From positions 718,860-782,859 of the forward strand of contig CAWEPH010000001.1 of assembly GCA_963810915.1 (NCBI GenBank): a stretch of 64,000 nucleotides of DNA, in the 5' to 3' direction. Positions 43,222 to 52,263 of the stretch are shown here, piece after piece (within the stretch, counting starts at the first letter, position 1; the number at the start of each line of letters is the position of its first letter). Below the pieces are notes generated by a model, which saw only the letters and a list, made by a program, of their open reading frames with translations, had not been told where the DNA came from and did no database searches. The translations under genes were made by a program, and so were the position numbers. The stretch comes from JAOUEA01 sp963810915. Lineage in GTDB: Bacteria > Actinomycetota > UBA4738 > HRBIN12.

Positions 43222-44927
43222 GGCGTCGTCGAGGCCGAGGGTGGCAGCGGGAGCGGCGGGGCGGCCGGGATCCCCAGGCGCTGGATCGCGTACCGGGCGA
43301 TCTCCGAGAAGAGCGGGGCCGCGGCCACGCCCCCGTACACCGTGCGCGGCTCGTCGATCGAGACCGCGATCACCAGACGTGGGCGACCAGCCGGCAGGAA
43401 GCCGACGAACGACGCCATGTACCGATCGATGTAGTGACCGTACTCGTCGATCTTGCGCGAGGTGCCCGTCTTGCCGGCCACCTGATACCCGGGGATCTGG
43501 GCCTCGACACCGGTGCCGTCCTGGACCACCTCGGCGAGCATCCGCGAGAGCATCTGCGCGGTCTCGGGACTGACCACCTCATGCGTCGGGGAGGCCGGCG
43601 CCGCGTGGAAGACCCCGTCGGGCCCCTCGCTGCCCCGGACCAGTCTCGGCTCGACCCATCTCCCACCGTTCGCGATCGTCGCGTACACGTCGGCCATCTG
43701 CATCGGCGTCACGGCCACGCCCTGCCCGTAGGACGCGGTGGCGAGGATCGCTTCGTCCCAGGCCGACGGGACCGAGCCCGCCGCCTCGCCGGGGAACCCG
43801 ATGCCCGTGGTCTCACCGTAGCCGAACCTGTGCATGTAGGACGAAAGCGCCTCGCTGCCGACCTCGTCGGCCACCATCGACGATCCGATGTTGCTGGACT
43901 GCGTGATGATGTCGCCGAGCGTCATCGTCTCGACCGGGTGCACGTGAGAGTCGTGGATCACGAACTGCCCGACCTCGCGTTGGGCCGGCACGTGGAACCG
44001 TTGCGTCAGGCTGACCGACCCCGTCTGCAGGGCCGCTGCCGCCGTGATGATCTTGTTCACGGATCCTGGTTCGAACGTGTCGGTCAGCGCCCGATTGCGG
44101 CACGGCCCGGGATCGGCCTGGCACGTGGAGAAGTGGTTGGGATCGAACCAGGGATAGGAGGCCATCGCGTAGACGTCGCCGGTGGATGGGTCCATCACGA
44201 CGACGGTGCCGCCCTTGGCGCCGTTGGCACGCACCGCGCGCTCGAGGTCGGATTGCACCTGGTACTGCATCTGGCGATCGATCGTCGTCACGAGGTTCAC
44301 GCCGGGGACCGATTCCTTCAGCGCGTCGGTCCCGGTGGAGATCGGGAGACCGGCGGCCGAGTACTCCTGCGTCTGCTGGCCCGCGATCCCGCGCAGGGCG
44401 GCGTCGTACTGCGACTCGAGGCCCGCCAGGCCGTCCCCGTCCACGCCCACGAAGCCGAGCACCTGGGGTGCGAGCGGACCCGAGGGGTAGTAGCGCTTCG
44501 CCACCGGCAGCAGGTCGATCCCGGGCAGGCCGAGGTCGGCCACCTGCTGCGCGAGGTCGGCGTCCACCTGCCGGGCGACGAAGGCGAAGGTGCCGGAGGC
44601 GGTGAGGGCCTCCATCAGCGACCTCTGCTTGACCCCCAGCACCGGCGCGATCTGCGCGGCCTCCCCGTAGGGATCGGTCACGTAGGTCGGGTTCACGTAG
44701 ATGTCGCGCGCATCGAGGGTGATGGCGAGCGGCGTCTGCTCGCGGTCGAGGATCTGTCCCCGCTCGGCCGGGAGCGTGACCGTCCGCTCGCGCTGGTCCA
44801 GGCCGAGGGCCGCGTACTGGCCCTGGTCGGCGACCTGGAGGAAGGCGAGGCGCACCACGATGCCAACGAACAGGAGCAGCATGACCGCGAAGAGGGCCAC
44901 CAATCGCTTCAGGGGCGGTCGCCTCAC
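43218..44927 (-). CDS. ftsI: Septal penicillin-binding protein (FtsI/PbpB type)
   Basis: Class B transpeptidase, 569 residues from GTG 44927. One N-terminal membrane span (LVALFAVMLLLFVGIVVRLAFLQ), the dimerisation domain with RGQILDREQTPLA, then the transpeptidase domain. Active-site triad: Ser289 in EPGSVNK, SSN at 344-346, and KTGT at 486-489. No PASTA domains. It crosslinks septal peptidoglycan with FtsW. The start overlaps the ftsL stop (GTGA). Confidence 0.95.
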   Translation of the reverse strand: MRRPPLKRLVALFAVMLLLFVGIVVRLAFLQVADQGQYAALGLDQRERTVTLPAERGQILDREQTPLAITLDARDIYVNPTYVTDPYGEAAQIAPVLGVKQRSLMEALTASGTFAFVARQVDADLAQQVADLGLPGIDLLPVAKRYYPSGPLAPQVLGFVGVDGDGLAGLESQYDAALRGIAGQQTQEYSAAGLPISTGTDALKESVPGVNLVTTIDRQMQYQVQSDLERAVRANGAKGGTVVVMDPSTGDVYAMASYPWFDPNHFSTCQADPGPCRNRALTDTFEPGSVNKIITAAAALQTGSVSLTQRFHVPAQREVGQFVIHDSHVHPVETMTLGDIITQSSNIGSSMVADEVGSEALSSYMHRFGYGETTGIGFPGEAAGSVPSAWDEAILATASYGQGVAVTPMQMADVYATIANGGRWVEPRLVRGSEGPDGVFHAAPASPTHEVVSPETAQMLSRMLAEVVQDGTGVEAQIPGYQVAGKTGTSRKIDEYGHYIDRYMASFVGFLPAGRPRLVIAVSIDEPRTVYGGVAAAPLFSEIARYAIQRLGIPAAPPLPLPPSASTTP

Positions 44928-45364
44928 CGCTGATCCCCGTCGGGGGCGGCCCCGACGCCCGGCACCGGCAGGATCACGATGTCGCCGGGCTCCGGCGCCA
45001 CCATGCCGTTCTCCCGGGCCCATCCGGCCACGCGATCCGGCGAGGAGTCCTTGGCGACCGCGTCCTCGAGCAGCTTCTGCTGATCGCTGAGGCCGGCGAC
45101 CTCCTTCTGGATCGACTGCATCTGATACGTGGTTTGGACGAGCAGCGCGTTGAGCGCCACGAGTCCGACGACCAGGACCGAGACGACCCCCGAGGCGAAG
45201 AGCCAGAAGACGGGATGGTGACCGCGACGCGCCCGCCGGCGAGACTGGGGAGGGGTGGAGGGCCGGGGACGCGCCGCGGCCGTCCGCGCGGGAGGCGCGG
45301 AACGCACGGGCCGGGGCTTCGGGGCAGGTTGCGGCTTCGGACGGAGCTTGCGGTGCGGGAACAC
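44924..45364 (-). CDS. ftsL: FtsL-like division protein
   Basis: 146 residues. Basic, Pro-rich cytoplasmic tail (about 48 residues), one membrane span (FWLFASGVVSVLVVGLVALNALLV) and a short coiled coil (QMQSIQKEVAGLSDQQKLLEDAV). FtsL sequences are poorly conserved, so the call rests on topology and on its place between rsmH and ftsI. GTG 45364 directly follows the rsmH stop. Confidence 0.82.
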   Translation of the reverse strand: MFPHRKLRPKPQPAPKPRPVRSAPPARTAAARPRPSTPPQSRRRARRGHHPVFWLFASGVVSVLVVGLVALNALLVQTTYQMQSIQKEVAGLSDQQKLLEDAVAKDSSPDRVAGWARENGMVAPEPGDIVILPVPGVGAAPDGDQR

Positions 45365-46231
45365 TCACGCGGCCACCCCCGCCCGTTCGGCGGCCCGCAG
45401 GAGCGCGCTGCGGGCCCGTGGGTTCCGCGCCACCTCCTCGGGCGAGGGACGCAGTGGCTTCTTGGTGAGGACCGCGAGCCGCTCGTCGTCACGGAGCGTG
45501 TGCTTCACGATCCGGTCCTCGAGCGAGTGATACGCGATCACGACCACGCGGCCACCGGGACCGAGGAGATCGACCGCCTGAGGCAGGGAGGCGGCGAGCT
45601 CCTCGAGTTCCCGGTTGACCGCGATGCGCAGCGCCTGGAACGTCCGGCGTGCGGGGTGGGGGCCCCCCGGACGTCGTCCCAGCGCGCCGGCGACCACACG
45701 GGCAAGCTGATCGGTGGTGGCGATGGGCCGGTTGCGCACGATGGCGTGCGCCACCCGCCGCGAGCGATGCTCCTGCCCGTACTCGTAGATCACGTCGGCC
45801 AGCTCGTCCTCCGCCAACCCGTTCACGAGATCCGCGGCGGTCGGGCCCTCGTCGCTCATCCGCATGTCGAGGGGGCCGTCGACGCGGTAGCCGAATCCCC
45901 GGTCGGCCTCGTCGAGCTGCATCGAGGAGACCCCGAGGTCGTAGAGGACACCGTCGACGGCGCCGCCCACGGCATCGACGTCGACCTCGGAGAAGCGACC
46001 CTCGATCAGGCGCACCCTCGGGCCGAACGCGGCGAGGCGCTCTCGCGCCAGCGCGAGCGCCGAGGGATCGCGGTCCACTCCGATCACGCGCTCGACCCCG
46101 GCGTCGAGGAGCGCGGCGGCGTGGCCCCCGGCACCCAGCGTCATGTCGACGACGGTGTCCCTTCCTTCCAGGAAGCCGGTGACCTCGCGCACCATGACGG
46201 GCTCGTGCGGCGCTCGCGCTCCCTCGGCCAC
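45365..46231 (-). CDS. rsmH: 16S rRNA (cytosine-N4) methyltransferase RsmH (MraW)
   Basis: Methylates C1402 of 16S rRNA (E. coli numbering). 288 residues. N-terminal HEPVMVREV, the SAM site VDMTLGAGGHAAALLDAG, the insertion region LYDLGVSSMQLDEADRGFGYRVDGPLDMRM, and IAYHSLEDRIVKHTLR near the C-terminus. Starts 2 nt after the microprotein stop. Confidence 0.97.
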   Translation of the reverse strand: MAEGARAPHEPVMVREVTGFLEGRDTVVDMTLGAGGHAAALLDAGVERVIGVDRDPSALALARERLAAFGPRVRLIEGRFSEVDVDAVGGAVDGVLYDLGVSSMQLDEADRGFGYRVDGPLDMRMSDEGPTAADLVNGLAEDELADVIYEYGQEHRSRRVAHAIVRNRPIATTDQLARVVAGALGRRPGGPHPARRTFQALRIAVNRELEELAASLPQAVDLLGPGGRVVVIAYHSLEDRIVKHTLRDDERLAVLTKKPLRPSPEEVARNPRARSALLRAAERAGVAA

Positions 46232-46233
46232 GC

Positions 46234-46356
46234 TCAGCCGATGTGTCCGGCCAGGATGCCGATCCCGATCGACGCCAGCAGCGTCAGGGCCGTCATGCCG
46301 ATCAACGACAGGCTCTGTCGCACCTCGACGCCGAGCTTGTTCGGGGAAGTTGCCAT
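46234..46356 (-). CDS. 40-residue single-span membrane microprotein between mraZ and rsmH
   Basis: The short frame starts at ATG 46356, with AGGAGG eight bases upstream, the strongest ribosome binding site in the cluster. It encodes a polar head (MATSPNKLGVEVRQS) and one hydrophobic helix (LSLIGMTALTLLASIGIGILAG) ending GHIG. It lies 7 bp after the mraZ stop and 2 bp before rsmH, so it is co-translated with the division genes. I recognise no family. Topology would place the N-terminus inside the cell (inference). Confidence 0.7.
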   Translation of the reverse strand: MATSPNKLGVEVRQSLSLIGMTALTLLASIGIGILAGHIG

Positions 46357-46363
46357 GTGGTTC

Positions 46364-46792
46364 CTACCTCCTGGGATCGAGCGTTCCCGCTTGATATGCG
46401 CCGGCGAAGGATGCTTCGTAGCGCTCGTAGCTTTCGCGGTCCCAGATCTCCATCCGGTCCCGCACACCGAGCACCACGACGTCTTTCGTGATGCCGACGG
46501 TCTCCCGCAGTCGCTGCGGGATCGTCACGCGCCCCTGGCTGTCGAGCTTCGCCTCGTCGGACGAGCCGAAGAACAGCCGGGAGAACGCGCGCCCGTCCGC
46601 GTCGGAAAGGGGTGAAGACGCGACCTCGTCGGAGCGCCGCTGCCATTCAGCCCTGGGGAAGACGTAGAGACAGCCGTCCTGGCCGATCGTCAGCCAGACA
46701 CCGTCGGCGAAGGCCTCACGGAACCTCGCCGGCAACGACACCCGTCCCTTGGGGTCGAGCTGATAGCTGTGCGTGCCGAGCAGTTCGGCCAC
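46364..46792 (-). CDS. mraZ: Transcriptional regulator MraZ
   Basis: 142 residues from GTG 46792, chosen because GGGGAGG lies just upstream and the length is the family norm. GTG 46813 is in frame but sits on the predicted transcription start. Two AbrB-like SpoVT domains: LGTHSYQLDPKGRVSLPARFREAF and FGSSDEAKLDSQGRVTIPQRLRE. MraZ binds repeats in its own promoter and represses the dcw cluster; such repeats are present at 46810-46845. First gene of the cluster. Confidence 0.96.
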   Translation of the reverse strand: MAELLGTHSYQLDPKGRVSLPARFREAFADGVWLTIGQDGCLYVFPRAEWQRRSDEVASSPLSDADGRAFSRLFFGSSDEAKLDSQGRVTIPQRLRETVGITKDVVVLGVRDRMEIWDRESYERYEASFAGAYQAGTLDPRR

Positions 46793-46809
46793 GCCCCCTC
46801 CCCTTTCCT

Positions 46810-46845
46810 CCACTGAGCCCCACGTTTATGCCACCCGCACTCCAC
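46810..46845 (-). promoter_or_regulatory. Predicted MraZ operator: four GTGG repeats
   Basis: On the minus strand GTGG starts four times, at plus-strand CCAC positions 46842, 46831, 46820 and 46810, with 11, 11 and 10 bp spacing. They run from the promoter spacer across the -10 into the predicted start site. MraZ of E. coli binds TGGG-type direct repeats at 10-bp spacing, so this is a plausible autorepression site. Confidence 0.7.
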
Positions 46846-46853
46846 CGCGTCAA
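46825..46853 (-). promoter_or_regulatory. Promoter of the mraZ/dcw cluster
   Basis: TTGACG (46848-46853) and CATAAA (46825-46830) are 17 bp apart on the minus strand. The start site would fall near 46818, about 25 nt before GTG 46792. Confidence 0.7.
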
Positions 46854-46939
46854 CAGAAAACGGTCCCGAACTGTTGTTCGATGGAGGGGTTGGGCGGCGT
46901 CGAAGCGTCGCGTTCTGCGATCGGAAGAACGGGGTGGGA

Positions 46940-47422
46940 TCAGATCAGGAAGGCATCCCAGCCGGGCTCGAGATGACCCAGCGTGAGGTGGAACCCGTCG
47001 CGGGGCGCGAAGGGCTGTCGCGCGAGGCGGAAGCCTGCCTCGGCGGGCGTACGGTCCTCCTTCTTGGCGTTGCAGCGACGGCACGCCGCGACGACGTTCT
47101 CCCAGACGTGGAGGCCGCCCCGCGACTTGGGCACGACGTGATCGAGGTTCTCGGCCGCCGCTCCGCAGTACTGACAGGCCCACTCGTCCCGGGCGAAGAC
47201 CGCGCGGCGGGTGAGCGGCGCGTGCGGCCGGTACGGCACCCGGACGTACCGCCGCAGACGCACCACCGACGGCGCCTCCATCACGATCCGCTCGGCGTGG
47301 AACACCATCCCGTTGGACAGGACGACCTCGGCCTTGTCCTTGAGGACGAGCACGACCGCTCGGCGCGCCGGCACCACCGCCAGCGGCGAGTCCGTTGCAT
47401 TGAGGACGAGCGCACGTCCCAT
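46940..47422 (-). CDS. HNH endonuclease-family protein
   Basis: 160 residues from ATG 47422. The HNH domain occupies residues about 70-125: a zinc-type CQYCG (Cys83, Cys86), the catalytic LDHVVPKSRGG (Asp94-His95) and CRRCNAKK (Cys114, Cys117). The N-terminal 60 residues (VLNATDSPLAVVPARRAVVLVLKDKAEV) are typical of the stand-alone HNH proteins common in actinobacteria, which have unknown physiological targets. TACACT ends seven bases before the ATG, suggesting a leaderless mRNA. Confidence 0.9.
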   Translation of the reverse strand: MGRALVLNATDSPLAVVPARRAVVLVLKDKAEVVLSNGMVFHAERIVMEAPSVVRLRRYVRVPYRPHAPLTRRAVFARDEWACQYCGAAAENLDHVVPKSRGGLHVWENVVAACRRCNAKKEDRTPAEAGFRLARQPFAPRDGFHLTLGHLEPGWDAFLI

Positions 47423-47792
47423 GGACGCGAGTGTAGCCTGCGCCCCGCCCGAACACAGGTCCGACCGCCTCAACGCGTGGGTTGCGCGATGCGGTGGCGC
47501 CAGAGAATCACAACGGTGTAATCTCTGAGCCCGGAAGGGTCGGCCCGGTCGCGATGCCCAGGAGTTGCGAACAGGGGCCGCGCGGGGCGTCCGCGCCCGG
47601 GTCGGCCCGACCCATCGCGATCGACCGAGCCAACCCCTGCGCGCGCCGCACACGTACTCCTCAGCAGAACCGTCCGGCCGTGTCTAAGCGTTCCGATGTT
47701 TTCGTGCATCCATGGATGGGCACGTGCCCTGCGCCCGATGCGCTTCGGGGGGACAGGCGTAAGATGGGCGGGTTGTCCGTTGGAGGTGACGG
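47423..47792. other. Divergent intergenic region between the HNH and MoxR genes
   Basis: 370 bp with no recognisable gene. It contains the leaderless-type promoter of the HNH gene (minus), a palindrome at 47502-47526, and a TAAGAT -10 candidate followed by TGGAGGTGA ahead of the MoxR start (plus). Confidence 0.5.
47502..47526. promoter_or_regulatory. Imperfect palindrome, candidate operator
   Basis: AGAGA-ATCAC-AACG-GTGTA-ATCTCT forms an inverted repeat in the intergenic region between divergent genes. It also contains TGTAATCT, which could be a -10. A binding protein cannot be named. Confidence 0.35.
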
Positions 47793-48767
47793 GTGGAGGT
47801 TCGTGAGCGTCCGCAGGATTGGCAGGGCTTCGCCGCACGGTTCCGCGAGATCGAGACGAACGTCGAACAGGTCGTGCGGGGCAAGAACGCCGAGATCCGT
47901 CTCGCGCTGGTCTGCCTGATCGCCGAGGGACACCTCCTGATCGAGGACGTGCCGGGCGTGGGGAAGACGATGCTGGCCAAGGCCATCGCACGCTCGATCG
48001 ACTGCTCGTTCCGCCGTATCCAGTTCACCCCCGACCTGCTGCCCACCGACGTCACCGGCGTGAACGTCTTCAACCAGGAGCAACGGGACTTCGAGTTCAA
48101 GCCGGGCGCGATCTTCGCGAACATCGTCCTCGGCGACGAGATCAACCGAGCCTCCCCCAAGACGCAGTCGGCGCTGCTCGAGTGCATGGAGGAGCGCCAG
48201 GTCACCGTGGACACGGTGACCCACCCCCTCGGCACGCCGTTCATGGTGATCGCCACGCAGAACCCGATCGAGCACGAGGGCACGTATCCCTTGCCCGAGG
48301 CGCAGCTGGACCGGTTCATGCTGCGGCTGTCGATCGGATACCCGAGCTCCGACGTCGAGGCCGACATCCTCGCGAGCCATACGGGCGCGGCCCCGCTCGC
48401 CGAGATCCACGCCGTGGCGGACGCCCCGGGGGTGGCCGAGATGATCGAGCAGGCCCGGCGGGTGCACGTGGCGCCCGCACTCCGCCGTTACATCGTCGAC
48501 CTCGTCGAGGCCACCCGGCATCATTCCGACATGTACCTGGGCGCCAGCCCCCGCGCCTCGATCATGATCCTGCGCGCCGCCCGGGCGATGGCGGCCTCGG
48601 AAGAGCGCGACTTCGTGATCCCGGACGACGTGAAGGCCCTCGCGATCCCGGTGCTCGCCCACCGCGTGATCGTGACCGCCGATGCGATCATGAGCGGCCG
48701 CTCCGCCGACGTGATCCTGCGCGAGCTCCTCGCCGACGTGCCCGTCCCGGTGGCGGAGGACCCCTAG
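47793..48767 (+). CDS. MoxR-family AAA+ ATPase
   Basis: 324 residues from GTG 47793, after TGGAGGTGA. Walker A EDVPGVGKTMLAKAIA, Walker B VLGDEINRASPKTQSALLE, and sensor region ATQNPIEHEGTYPLPEAQLDRF. MoxR ATPases act as chaperones that assemble or activate secreted or membrane complexes. Here it is the first of a three-gene operon with a DUF58 protein and a transglutaminase-like protein, a very common set. TAG and the next GTG share one base. Confidence 0.94.
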   Translation: MEVRERPQDWQGFAARFREIETNVEQVVRGKNAEIRLALVCLIAEGHLLIEDVPGVGKTMLAKAIARSIDCSFRRIQFTPDLLPTDVTGVNVFNQEQRDFEFKPGAIFANIVLGDEINRASPKTQSALLECMEERQVTVDTVTHPLGTPFMVIATQNPIEHEGTYPLPEAQLDRFMLRLSIGYPSSDVEADILASHTGAAPLAEIHAVADAPGVAEMIEQARRVHVAPALRRYIVDLVEATRHHSDMYLGASPRASIMILRAARAMAASEERDFVIPDDVKALAIPVLAHRVIVTADAIMSGRSADVILRELLADVPVPVAEDP

Positions 48768-49996
48768 TGCTCACGGGTCGCGGGGTCACGGTGTTCGTCG
48801 CCGGCCTCGCGATGTGGGTCGCGGCGCGCATCGTCGGCTCCCCCGGCATGGAGGTGGTGGGCGTCGGCCTGGCGGCGCTCCCCTTCCTCGCGGCGCTGCT
48901 CGCCCGCCGTCGACGCAGCCGGATCGCCACCCGTCGGCGCCTCTCGGACATCCGGGTCGCCCCGGGCACGCGGGTGACGGTCACCCTCGACATCGAGAAC
49001 CGGTCGCCCTCGCCCACGTCGTTCCTGCTGTTGGAGGACCAGGTGCCCACGTCGCTCGGACGGCCCGCCCGCCTGGTGGTCTCGGGGATCCCGGGCCGCG
49101 GCACGCTCCAGGCCTCCTACAGCGTGCTGCCGCAGGTCCGCGGCCGCTACCGCATCGGTCCGCTCGCCGTCGACGTCACCGACGCGTTCGCCCTCACGCG
49201 TCTGCAGATGGAGTTCGACGAGCACGAGGACCTCCTCGTCACGCCCGAGATCGAGGACCTCGAGCGGTCGCCGGACCCGTCGGCCGGGATGAGCTTCGGC
49301 TCCTCCCGCGCACGCCAGCTCTTCCGCACCGGCGAGGAGTACTACACGATGCGGCAGTACCAGGAGGGCGACGACCTCCGCCGGCTCCACTGGGCCTCGG
49401 TAGCGCGCACTGGGCAGCTGATGATCCGCCAGGACGAGTCGACGCGGCGCGCGAGCGGGCTCGTGTTCCTGGACAACCGCGCGGCCGCCGTCGGCCAGAT
49501 CCACACACCCCCGTTCGAGCGCGCGGTCTCGGTGGCCGCCACGCTCGGGGCGCTGCTTACGCGGAAGGGGTTCGTCCTGCGCCTGAGCACGGCCGAGGTG
49601 CCGCCCACCCCCGTCACCGAGGATCGGTTCCTCGACACCCTCGCCGCGCTGGGACACTCGTCCAGCCGGACCGCGGGCCCGGCCCTCACGAACCTGCGGG
49701 CCGGCGCGGCGGCCGACACGTCCCTCGTGATGGTCGGGGGGATCCCGGCGCCGGGTGAGGTGACGTCAACGATCCGGGCGGCCTCGGGCTACGGCCCCAA
49801 GCTCGCCGTATTGATCTACCCGGTCGACCCCCAGCGGTTGACCGCCGAACGTCTGGCCGAGCTCGAGGGCCGGGCGACCCAGGCCCGGCTCGCCCTCACC
49901 CGGGCCGGCTGGGACTGCATCCTGCTCCCCCCATCCATGAGGTTGAACGATCGATGGCACGTACCCAAGGAACGACCGCTCGCACACAGCGTCTGA
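48767..49996 (+). CDS. DUF58-domain membrane protein
   Basis: 409 residues from GTG 48767. Two hydrophobic N-terminal stretches, then a beta-rich segment (RVTVTLDIENRSPSPTSF), then the DUF58 core with the diagnostic YQEGDDLRRLHWASVARTGQLMIRQDE and a VWA-like tail. These proteins partner MoxR ATPases; the exact role is unknown. The downstream gene starts 43 bp before this stop. Confidence 0.9.
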   Translation: MLTGRGVTVFVAGLAMWVAARIVGSPGMEVVGVGLAALPFLAALLARRRRSRIATRRRLSDIRVAPGTRVTVTLDIENRSPSPTSFLLLEDQVPTSLGRPARLVVSGIPGRGTLQASYSVLPQVRGRYRIGPLAVDVTDAFALTRLQMEFDEHEDLLVTPEIEDLERSPDPSAGMSFGSSRARQLFRTGEEYYTMRQYQEGDDLRRLHWASVARTGQLMIRQDESTRRASGLVFLDNRAAAVGQIHTPPFERAVSVAATLGALLTRKGFVLRLSTAEVPPTPVTEDRFLDTLAALGHSSSRTAGPALTNLRAGAAADTSLVMVGGIPAPGEVTSTIRAASGYGPKLAVLIYPVDPQRLTAERLAELEGRATQARLALTRAGWDCILLPPSMRLNDRWHVPKERPLAHSV

Positions 49997-52254
49997 TCGC
50001 CCTCGCGGCCACGACCCTGCTCGGGGTGGTCACGGCGATGGCGATCGGCCGCGTGTTCCTCGGCCCTGCGTCCTCACAGCGGTTGATGCTGGCGGCGGCC
50101 ATCTCCGCCGTGCTGGCCTGCGCCCTGGAGCGCAAGAACCTGCTCCTGGCGACCTCCGTCAGCGCGGCCGCGCTCCTGGTCGTGCTCGGGCTCCTCGTCT
50201 TCCGCTCCACGACCTGGTACGGGCTGCCCACCCTCGACACGTTGCGCGCGATCGGCGATGCCGCGCGCGTGGTAGGACAGGAGGCACGGTTCCAGGTGGC
50301 GCCCAGCCCACCGCTGCCGCCGCTCATGCTCGCGGCGCTCACGGCCGTCTGGGCCGCCGTGTTCTCCTCGCACGCCCTCGCGTTCCGTGCCGGGAGCCCG
50401 CTCCTGGCCCTGCTGCCCCCGATCGCGCTCGTGGCCTTCGCCGACACCGTGCTCGAGGAGTTCGTGAAGCCTGTCTACGGCGTCCTGTTCCTCGCGGCCG
50501 CCCTGCTCGTGATCTTCGCCGACGGGCTGCGCCGCGTGCAGGGGTGGGGGCCGTTGTGGACCGGACCGGGGAGGCAGGCCCGGCTTAGCGTAAGCACCGG
50601 CCGCAGCGCGCGCGGCGTGGCCTTCGCCACCGTGGCGCTCGCGCTGGTCGCCCCGCTGCTCGTCCCCGGGTTCGGCTCCCGCGCCATCTTGGACTTCAGC
50701 ACCAGCGGCGGCGATCGCGTGCACATCGACCCGCTCGTGAGCGTCGCGAACAACCTGCAGCGCGACGATCCCATCGACCTGTTCACCGTCGACACGCCGT
50801 CGGCGAGCTACTACCGCTACACCGTGCTCACCGAGTTCAACGGGGCGGAATGGCTCCCGGGGTCGGGAACCGACCCGGTGACGTTGCCGGCCAACCCGGC
50901 CGAGACGGAGCCCTTCTTCGACCCGAGCCAGCTCTCGTCGATCGACGCCCAGAGCGTGCCGCAGCACTTCCACTTCGTGAGTACCCTCGACCAACACGAG
51001 GTGCCCGTCGGTGCGACGCCGGAGGCGCTCACCCTCGGCGAACCCGCGATGTGGGATGCCCAGTCGGGGACCGTGACGGTCGGGGGCAGCCTCGACGCGG
51101 GCACCGACTACACTGCCTCGTCGCTCCAGATCGCACCCACCCCCGAGGAGCTGGGTGCGGCGTCGATGCCCACGCTCATGCCCACGCCCGCCCAGATGCC
51201 TCAATACTTCCAGCTGCCCGACAACCTCGACCCCAAGATCCAGGAGATCGCGGACGACATCGTGGCGAAGGCCGGGTCCCCCGAGGACGCCTACGGCAAG
51301 GCCATCGCGATCCAGAACTTCCTGACGAGCGGCTCGTTCGTCTACGACAAGGACGTCGCGAAGCGGGACGATTCCACGGCCCTCCTGGACTTCCTCACGA
51401 CCAACCCAAGAGGCATGTGCCAGCAGTTCGCGACCGCGATGGCGGCCATGCTCCGCTTGGAAGGCGTTCCCTCCCGGGTCGCGGTGGGCTTCACGCCCGG
51501 GACCAGCTCGGCGACCGACCCCAACCTGTGGAGGGTCTCGACCCTGGACGCCCACGCTTGGCCCGAGGTGCTCATCCCGGGGTACGGATGGCTCGCGTTC
51601 GAGCCCACACCGCATAAGGTCAACCCGATCGCCGCCGAGTACCTGACCCCGACCTCAGCCCCTCAGTCGTGCGACAAGCCCGGTGGGTGCCACCGTGGAG
51701 GAGGGGGCGGCGGCGAGACTTCACCCGACCAGTCGACGACCAAGAACGCCGACCTCAACGTTCAACGCACCCAGGGTGGGCTCGCCCCGATCCCCATCCC
51801 GGAGGGTGCCGCCGCGGCCGCACCGCGTCCGATCACGGGACGCAGGCTCCTGCTGGCGGCCCTCGGGCTTATCGTGCTCTTCCTGCTCCTGATGCCTGTG
51901 TTCCGAACGGTGCGGCGCCGACGGCGGCTGCGCAGGGCCTCGGGCGAGCCCCGGCGCCTCATCCTCGCCACCTACGACGTGTTCACCGAGCGGGCGGCCG
52001 AGCTCGGGTACGCGCGCGGGGCTGGCGAGACGCCCGAGGAGTTCCGAGCCCGCGTGCAGGCGTCCGGTCTGTTGCGCGACGGCGACCTCGACCGGCTCAC
52101 CAAGCTCGCGGTGGGCGCGGCCTACGCGGCTCCGGATCCCGGTCCCGACGAGGCACACTCAGCCTCGACCGCCGCCGAGACGACGCTCAGGGATCTGCGA
52201 AAGGGCACTCCGTGGGGCCAGCGGCTGCGCGGCCTCTACGTGCGCGACCGCTGA
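49954..52254 (+). CDS. Membrane-anchored transglutaminase-like protein (TgpA/DUF3488 type)
   Basis: 766 residues. Five or six N-terminal membrane spans, an extracytoplasmic transglutaminase fold, one more span (LLLAALGLIVLFLLLMPVF near residue 635) and a cytoplasmic DUF4129-like tail. The catalytic Cys489 (GMCQQFATAMAAMLR) and His534 (DAHAWPEV) are present; the third position is Glu550 (WLAFEPTP), where Asp is common. Substrate unknown; a role in envelope proteins is inferred. ATG 49954 overlaps the DUF58 gene by 43 bp. The stop is 9 bp from the convergent merR-type gene. Confidence 0.9.
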   Translation: MARTQGTTARTQRLIALAATTLLGVVTAMAIGRVFLGPASSQRLMLAAAISAVLACALERKNLLLATSVSAAALLVVLGLLVFRSTTWYGLPTLDTLRAIGDAARVVGQEARFQVAPSPPLPPLMLAALTAVWAAVFSSHALAFRAGSPLLALLPPIALVAFADTVLEEFVKPVYGVLFLAAALLVIFADGLRRVQGWGPLWTGPGRQARLSVSTGRSARGVAFATVALALVAPLLVPGFGSRAILDFSTSGGDRVHIDPLVSVANNLQRDDPIDLFTVDTPSASYYRYTVLTEFNGAEWLPGSGTDPVTLPANPAETEPFFDPSQLSSIDAQSVPQHFHFVSTLDQHEVPVGATPEALTLGEPAMWDAQSGTVTVGGSLDAGTDYTASSLQIAPTPEELGAASMPTLMPTPAQMPQYFQLPDNLDPKIQEIADDIVAKAGSPEDAYGKAIAIQNFLTSGSFVYDKDVAKRDDSTALLDFLTTNPRGMCQQFATAMAAMLRLEGVPSRVAVGFTPGTSSATDPNLWRVSTLDAHAWPEVLIPGYGWLAFEPTPHKVNPIAAEYLTPTSAPQSCDKPGGCHRGGGGGGETSPDQSTTKNADLNVQRTQGGLAPIPIPEGAAAAAPRPITGRRLLLAALGLIVLFLLLMPVFRTVRRRRRLRRASGEPRRLILATYDVFTERAAELGYARGAGETPEEFRARVQASGLLRDGDLDRLTKLAVGAAYAAPDPGPDEAHSASTAAETTLRDLRKGTPWGQRLRGLYVRDR

Positions 52255-52263
52255 GCGGTGTGC

